Source of the DNA: Papaver somniferum
Taxonomy: Eukaryota > Streptophyta > Magnoliopsida > Ranunculales > Papaveraceae
Length of the DNA stretch: 64,000 bases
Assembly (NCBI RefSeq): GCF_003573695.1
Contig: NC_039358.1
Span: 14,632,637-14,696,636, forward strand
Reading direction: 5' to 3'
The translations under genes were made by a program, and so were the position numbers. Positions 57,908-64,000 of this stretch are shown here, in pieces. The first letter of the stretch is position 1; each line of letters starts with the position of its first letter. The notes beneath the pieces were generated by a model, which worked only from the letters and a program-made list of their open reading frames with translations, ran no database searches and was not told where the DNA came from.

Positions 57908-58414
57908 ATTTGTACCAGTAGTATTCAGTAAAAAATAATTTAGTTTCGAAATTCTGCTGTAATCTAATATTGTGATCTGTAACCTTGCAAACATTGAATT
58001 ACAATTTTAATTAGTCTGTTGCAGAATCTTCAAAACTGGGCAATTCAAGTCCTGCTATTCTGTTTACTTGTTTTTCTGTTCATACTACTTGTGTCTATTG
58101 CGAAAATTCTAGAGAGCCGATTTCAGTTTTTTTTTTTTGTTTCAGATTTGGTTGGTTCCTAATTTTCCTGTAACTAACCTTTTAACGGGGTCGCTAAGAT
58201 ATCCAATGCAAAGGATTGTGTTTTTTTCACTTACCCTTTGTGAATTACAGTCATGACATCATCACAGCACTCGACCGTAAAGCCTGGATCTTCTTGCGGT
58301 CGTTGGGTTCCTGACATCTGCATATATTATTTATAGTTCAGCAATGAGTGTTTAGTCTGAAATGTATGTTTTCAGTTGTTTTTTCCTTCTAAATATGCAG
58401 CAGGTATGTGTCAA
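57908..58414. other. Region downstream of the SPT5-like frame, no gene seen
   Basis: AT-rich, with GTAAAAAATAATTTAG soon after the stop as a possible polyadenylation region. I found no continuation of the SPT5 C-terminal repeats here in any frame. Confidence 0.4.
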
Positions 58415-58622
58415 GATATCGTATTAAACTTCATTGTTAGGCCCTGTCAAGTCAATGTTACAGTTCAGGTGTGTATTGAAAGCATGGTGCAAGTTATTGA
58501 AAGACCCTGATTTTGTGACAAGGCACCTAAACTATGCAACTAAAATGAATAGATTCAGTGCAATGATGCTCTCAGGTTTGATGGAACCAGGTTTTGATTA
58601 TGATCATCATTGTCTACATTGA
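58415..58622 (+). pseudogene. F-box protein fragment
   Basis: PVKSMLQFRCVLKAWCKLLK followed by DPDFVTRHLNYATKMN is the second half of a plant F-box plus the start of the F-box-associated region; F-box proteins give SCF ubiquitin ligases their substrate specificity. The preceding helix DIVLNFIV is in a different frame, so a small deletion lies just before PVKS. The frame ends after about 60 codons, where a full-length protein would have 300-400 residues. It is a pseudogene fragment on the same strand as SPT5. Confidence 0.75.
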
Positions 58623-61600
58623 GCAACCGTGTTCCTTTTTGGGACAAAGTTTTGGGAATACTAATTTGGGGAACCTGTAATGGCTTAAATTGGTGGTGAA
58701 AATTGTACTTTGAAATTTGAACTTCATACATGGCATTGTTATATTTAGCTGAATTCAAACCTAACTAGACTTGTCAGATGATATTCACAAAAGCTTAGCC
58801 AGTCAAGAATCTGAAGTGCTTAATTTGACCTGGGCAGAAAAAATGTTCTTGTTGGTGTGGTTCGGAATCTGTTGTTAATCCAAGTTGAAAGCTACAAGGC
58901 AAAGACCAGCTATTGGCCTTGACGATTACCACATTTAGCTTACGATGTAGATTGGATTCGATCATCATATCATAGTTATAAAAAGGTATGAGGTTTGCGT
59001 CCATGATAGCCAGGGCTATCAGACGGACATCGTTTAATGGGTAGAAGGATTTGAGAAGCATGGCAATAAGATTTCCTCCATATCTTTATATTCTTCAGGT
59101 TAATGGGTATTGCCGTTTTACACGGTAATTACATTAATTCATTAGGTCTACTAATTCTCACTGAGCTCACAATCACTTTATCTTTTTAATTGCATGTGTC
59201 TCTTGCTTATATATAACCAAATAAGGTACTCCAGCATAAATTCATGACGTAGAGTCTGCTGACGCCTTTATAGTTTGGACTGAAATCCTTTTCTTCTGTA
59301 AGGATGGTCAACAAATGTTATTAGCAAGAGTAATGACTATCATTTGCACCATTGCAGGAACCAAACCTCAAGCAATGATATGAGAAGTACTGGCGAATTG
59401 CTTAGAAGAACTGATCTACAGCATTAGTAATGGACACTGTCCTAAATTACTATACATATACGTGAACCGGTGAAATGCTGGCTGTGGCGCTTCTCCATTG
59501 CGCAGTCTAACATCCAAATCAAGCAGTATATCCTACTGACGGGTAAGTAATGTATCTAGCTTGGAATCCATCTACGTCAAGGATATATATAAAGGTCCAG
59601 TAGTGTGTTCATCGATCTCTTAATCCATGTATTTGTCTTATTTAGCCTATTATATCTATTGCAAATAATTTTCCTAAGGTTGTATCCAGTGAAGCTATCT
59701 TTGTTTTAGATAGCCTAACTGAAATTAGGCTATCTAAAATAAAGATATATACGTACGTATTAGCTGCAAAACATTATTGAAAAGTAGTGTTTATGTAGTT
59801 TCATCTCCCAGCACCAGCAATATGCCACGTAAAAGCTTCACAAACACCACACTCTAACAGTTCATCAACTAGAAAAAACTTCTCTGAACGTTTGTTACCA
59901 ACTTAGAACCCAAACTTGGTGTGCATTCCGTGGCCAACTTGGTTGTTTTTCCATTCTTTGATTGCCCATTTCTACAACCTTCTAAACTAATTTGTTTTGA
60001 CAATTTTTTTCGGTTGGTCCACGATATAGTTTGTCGAGAATCTGCTACAAAAATCATTCATGAGAGTGGATGGGAATATGAATGGTTCCAATGTCTGCCT
60101 TACGAAAGTCGTGGAGAAGAGTGTTATCTTTGCTAAAATAGATGTAGAGCTAAAGTCCCCAACCCAGTACCCAGGTAACAAATGATGTACTACGACTATA
60201 ATTCGCAAAACCCTGTCTAATCCTCAGTTTAAAATGTTTCCACCTCCGTTCTAAATAATGCATGTACTAGGTGGTGCCTGATTCGCTGGGAAGTCATAGA
60301 CCATACCTGCAGTACTGTTGTATTCGGTGCCTCAAAATCCATGGTTGAAACGATTGTCGGGCGCCCATCAAGGGACATGGTTTTCCTATCAGAAGTACAC
60401 CATCGGTATTGCTGTCTTTTTGCTTTATCACTAACCTGTGTGTACTCAGTTTAGTTAATATGTAGCCAGTTAGCTTACTGCGTCTATTCCATCTTATTCC
60501 ATGCATCCACCAATGCCGTCTTTTTTACACATATTTCTGAGACCATCTGCCAGGTGAATCATACATGCATTGCTAGCATAACTTCACCCTGTCCGAATGG
60601 CGACCATCTCTCAACTGATGCGAAGCTAATTTTGTATTCAAATGAACTCATCATAAGGTTTGATTATTTGTCTGCAGTTTGGGTAGGAGCGGACAAACAG
60701 ACATGGATTACGAAAGTCACGAGTTATTAATTTTTAAAAACAGTAAACGCATTAGTAATGATCCCAATTTAGTGGAAGTAATCATTCAACTGATTAGAAT
60801 GACTGGGTTTTACACTTGGATCAATAAGTGACTAGATTAGCTATTTTAAACGATCAGCTCAGAATAGTAATCATTAATTCTAAATTATGACCGGTGAGCA
60901 ATTTCATTTTTACATGCTGATACAGCTTTTTAGGGCACTTGCGTTTCATTGTGAGCACTCATTGGTGACATCAGATTGGGTTATGTTTTCATTCTACAAG
61001 CTAAGGAAGAAAAGCTGACAAGGTTAGCTTTAGATGAGGTTTATTTAATAAATATTTGGTAATGTGAACTGATGACTTTAACGCTGCAATATAGAACTCA
61101 GACCTGCTATATATTAGTGTACATGGAGCAGGGTGTCAGGTACAATCTCTTTCTGCTATTAATGTGAGCAGACCTGCTATTCAGTAGTAATCCAATTTCC
61201 GCATAAGCATCAACAGGGAGAGATACTCACCTAACTGGCCACTGATACTGATGAAATGGATACGAATTTGAATGATCCTTTATAATGGAAAAGTCTATTA
61301 TGGTACGTGTAGTTAATAATGTTTTTATGATATGGCCACTGTAGTGTGTGGACAACTGGCATTCAACTGAATAAGTTTTAGGTAGCGTGAAATTACCACA
61401 AGAATAATTTTTTTTATTAGTCTTATTAATGAAATAACTGATCTTCACTGTGATAAGAAACTTCTTATGGCTTGCTATCTCTAGATGGTGAAAATGACGT
61501 GGATAGTTTGGGAAATAACAAGGATGAAGAATCTATTGACCAGTCATAACCTTCCAGCTAATAATAGTATCTACAACGACGTTACAGTATATACACGAAG

Positions 61601-62155
61601 ACGTAGGCGAAACTTTAAATTTGCTAGAACAATTTTGTATATCGAAAGCCAATATTTTTATAAAGATTTTCAGATTTTATAAATTATTTTTTGGTTTGCA
61701 AACATATTAAAAATGATAATGGTAAAATCTTTTAGATTTACGTATATAAAAATAATAAGAGATAATATTCTTTTACATTTCCGATAACTATGGGGCATTT
61801 TAAGATTTTCAAATGCATAAAAATAATTAAAATTAGCTCCACCCATAAAAATCTATTTAGTTTGGAAAAAAACAACAACCTCCGTCAGGACAAATACGTA
61901 GTGGAGAAATGCGTTCCCGCTCTTCTCGCAACTGTAAACTATAATGTACCGTTAGATCAATTAGGTTATACAACCTGCACATATATTATATGTCGCTTGA
62001 TCTTCTTCCAGATTCATCGATTTAGTTTGCTTCCTTCTTACAAGAATGGGCTATCCAAATATCTACTTGGGCTTTTCGTTTTTGTCTATGAAATTTCCAT
62101 GGTGTTTAACCAGGTTTTACTGGATTCGGGGGTTGGGGGTTGGGGGTGGAACCCA
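58623..62155. other. Intergenic region without supported gene
   Basis: Many short ORFs of 60-90 codons in all frames, none with a recognisable domain or extended conservation pattern. The one notable structure is the hairpin at 59,696-59,747. Confidence 0.45.
59696..59747. repeat. Near-perfect 23-bp inverted repeat (hairpin)
   Basis: Arms 59,696-59,718 and 59,725-59,747 are complementary at 22 of 23 positions with a 6-nt loop (CTGAAA). The arm core is TAGATAGCCTAA/TTAGGCTATCTA. It could be a very small foldback element or a small-RNA precursor. No target duplication was identified. Confidence 0.75.
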
Positions 62156-62413
62156 GATTTTGGGCATATCTAAATCTTTTCAGGCATACAAAATAATAGT
62201 CCTATCTTGGGTGACCTTATAAGGGGCACCCTATGGGTAGTTCAATTACCTATATACCATTAATACAAAAATCTAAAATCAGTTTCCCTTAACATCTCTT
62301 CTTCCTCCTCCTCCTCTAGCCGAACTCTTCCCCCTCCTGCAAAAAAAAAAATTCATCATCGTGATTAATTGTCGATTCGCAAAATTTGATCGTCGATTAA
62401 ACTCAACCACATA

Positions 62414-62584
62414 ATGACTCGTACAAAGAAAAGCAGGGACTAGGCAAACCAAATCGTTTTTTAATCCATCAATTGAAGAAGAATAACCAATTGAAGATGA
62501 AGGTGTAGAAACTGAAAATCAACCACCAATTGAACCAGAAAATGAACCAACTGCATCTCCAACTCCGGAAATAAGGATAAGAAA
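62414..62584 (+). pseudogene. Broken first exon inside the inverted-repeat element
   Basis: The ATG at 62,414 gives MTRTKKSRD followed by a stop. After a one-base shift the reading continues NPSIEEE, a stop, then PIEDEGVETENQPPIEPENE and PTASPTPEIRIRK, ending at a possible donor AAA|GTAAGT. Basic start, acidic Pro/Glu-rich middle: it looks like the first exon of a gene, possibly transposon-encoded or captured. The family is not recognised. Confidence 0.35.
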
Positions 62585-62639
62585 GTAAGTTTTGCAAAAC
62601 CAATCTCCTATTTGTTGTTTTTCATTGATTAAATGACGG

Positions 62640-63090
62640 TTACAGTGTTGGGTTCGGCTAAAAATTGAGTTGTGTTTTTAACCGAACTGTTCTTCACAAA
62701 AGCTTCCTGTAAGTGTATATGAACAGTGCGGCATGAAATTTCATGAAATTTCAAGCCGAACCTAGTCACAGATAGAGATGCATAGGGGTTCGGCGTATTC
62801 GATAATCATAATATATGCCGAACCTAACACAAAAATGACAAATTGATGTTCGGCTCATACGATTTTCGTAATATAAGCCGAACCAGTAAAAAAAAAATTC
62901 CGGGCTATTCAGGATGTTGTTCGGCTTACTATGAAACTTTCATATAAGCCGAGCTAGTGTCTAGCAAAAGGGTTGGAATTGAAAATTATAGGTTCGGTGC
63001 ATGCAGTAAACAGATTCATTGAGCCGAACCGTTCATCAATTGGTAGATTCGGCTCATAGATGTGAGCTGAACCTCAACTTGTTTCGCCGA
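62640..63090. repeat. Opposed TTCGGCT/AGCCGAA motif array
   Basis: Pairs such as GGTTCGGCG...ATGCCGAACC, GTTCGGCTC...AAGCCGAACC and GTTCGGCTT...AAGCCGAGC recur about every 60-80 bases, each forming a loose hairpin of about 45 bases. It is a subterminal-type array inside the inverted-repeat element at 62,156-63,314. Confidence 0.6.
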
Positions 63091-63314
63091 ACCATGATCC
63101 AAAAAATCATCTAAACAACCTTTATAATTCTGAAAATTATCTTAATCACTAAATAAAATATTTAATCACTAATCAATATTACTAACACTAATACGTAAAG
63201 GGCAGATTTTCCATTAAAAAGAATTTGGGTTAAGGGGTATTCTGATTTTGCTATTTCACAACCTTTTTTGTCTTTATACAGTATGCCTAGTAAGATTTCA
63301 GTATGCCCAAAATC

Positions 63315-63980
63315 ATAGTTCGTGGGGTAGGGGGTTGGCTACAACCTAGGTAAGACACCCCCACTTTCGCCGTTGAGATGCATACCACTGAATACGAAGA
63401 TGAAACTGAAAATTTCATAATCTTGATTGCCATCTTCATCAACTTCACCATCATCAAGCTCTTTCAATGGTGTAAATCAAATTTCATCATCCCCAATAAT
63501 CTACTTTGTAAAAGTGGAAGGATGGCTATTCAAGACTTTCTTAAGATGATTTCTTATGTGTTACAAAGTAAGCTTAAAGTAACTCCTCTGCTAAGTATTA
63601 TTCTCTATGCCTGTGAACCATTTGCGCTCAAGTATCATTATTTCAAACACATCATATTATTAAATCCCACTAGTAGAATTAAAAAGAAAATTACGATATC
63701 TTGCTATGTTAGATGGCATAGCGCATGGTTCCTATTCCCAAGTAGTTGTGGGTTCGACTCTCCGAGATGGCACAATTAGTTGAATAGGCTAAATCCTTAC
63801 ATGCTTCTGATGGATACATCAGCTATATATATGCAATACACATGCATGCATTTAAAAAGCATGTCATGTATAAGTAATACTTCAGTCAGGTTTGAGTCCG
63901 CACACGGCGCGATTTTATGGCATAAGTTCTGTCTAACACTGTACTTTTCTTACTTAATTGAATTTTTTATTGTTAAGTAG
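63315..63980. other. Right-end region, one unrecognised ORF and a tRNA-like patch
   Basis: A 133-codon ORF at 63,378-63,779 (+, ATG start, MHTTEYEDETENFIILIAIF) has no recognised domain and ends within a tRNA-like patch. That patch, 63,711-63,772, carries GTGGGTTCGACTCTCC (B-box-like) and is bounded by direct repeats AGATGGCA. I regard the ORF as doubtful and the patch as a possible tRNA-derived remnant. Confidence 0.25.
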
Positions 63981-64000
63981 CTACTTGGAGTAGTTTGTGG

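Larger units (their letters stand above)
62156..63314. mobile_element. Inverted-repeat DNA element with TTCGGCT palindromes
   Basis: The left end GATTTTGGGCATATCTAAAT and the reverse-complemented right end GATTTTGGGCATACTGAAAT match over about 35-45 bases (both continue with an AGGCATAC block). The interior between 62,640 and 63,090 has at least eight TTCGGCT/AGCCGAA motifs in opposed pairs. The target duplication is unclear, as G-rich TTGGGGG runs flank both sides. No transposase was found. Confidence 0.55.

Overview
The window looks like nuclear DNA of a flowering plant. The evidence is GT-AG/GC-AG introns, plant-type gene families (a PLS-class PPR protein, a DOXC-type 2-oxoglutarate dioxygenase, SPT5), Ty1/copia and Ty3/gypsy-type LTR elements, two plant L1-like LINEs, hAT-like and Stowaway elements, and AT-rich intergenic DNA. 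I suspect an early-diverging eudicot such as a poppy relative from the general look of the LTRs, but the window does not prove this.

Bases 1-32,115 are a retrotransposon nest. A copia element on the + strand (gag remnant from about 12,841, 3' LTR ending about 32,115) is broken four ways: (1) its 5' LTR and gag start are lost, abutting an unrelated copia-type LTR; (2) a gypsy-type solo LTR (14,767-17,492, TSD GCTAT) sits between integrase and reverse transcriptase; (3) a composite LTR insertion (18,464-22,399, near-matching TSD CTTAC/CATAC) sits inside reverse transcriptase; (4) a nearly full-length LINE (25,462-31,216, 18-bp TSD) sits in the 3' LTR. To the left, a non-autonomous gypsy-like LTR element on the - strand (1,847-9,595) interrupts a minus-strand copia LTR (1,846 down to about 376, and 9,596-10,070). 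It lacks gag-pol but carries a decayed acidic ORF with an internally duplicated module.

Bases 32,289-39,509 hold a tRNA-derived minimal SINE-like insert with 17-bp flanking repeats, then a 7-kb segment bounded by about 44-bp inverted repeats. That segment carries terminal clusters of AACCGTAA motifs, a non-autonomous hAT element with perfect 8-bp TSDs, and an array of about 17 short palindromes (GTCAAC-n7-GTTGAC).

Bases 39,700-48,700 are the most gene-like stretch: an intronless PPR (E+) frame that lacks any in-frame ATG for its first 91 codons, and an intact three-exon 2-oxoglutarate/Fe(II) dioxygenase gene whose second intron appears to be GC-AG. A 1.6-kb inverted-repeat element follows it.

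Bases 48,490-57,910 appear to be one SPT5 locus split by insertions. An SPT5-like N-terminal acidic/Gly-rich segment with an in-frame stop (48,491-48,720) is separated from a long open SPT5 frame (55,709-57,907) by a Stowaway MITE and a decayed minus-strand LINE. The long frame carries the acidic region, NGN and KOW domains but stops just after the start of the C-terminal repeat region. The rest holds an F-box fragment, a near-perfect 52-nt hairpin, and an inverted-repeat element with TTCGGCT/AGCCGAA palindromes and a broken exon. I see no CRISPR array, rRNA, intact tRNA or bacterial-type operon.
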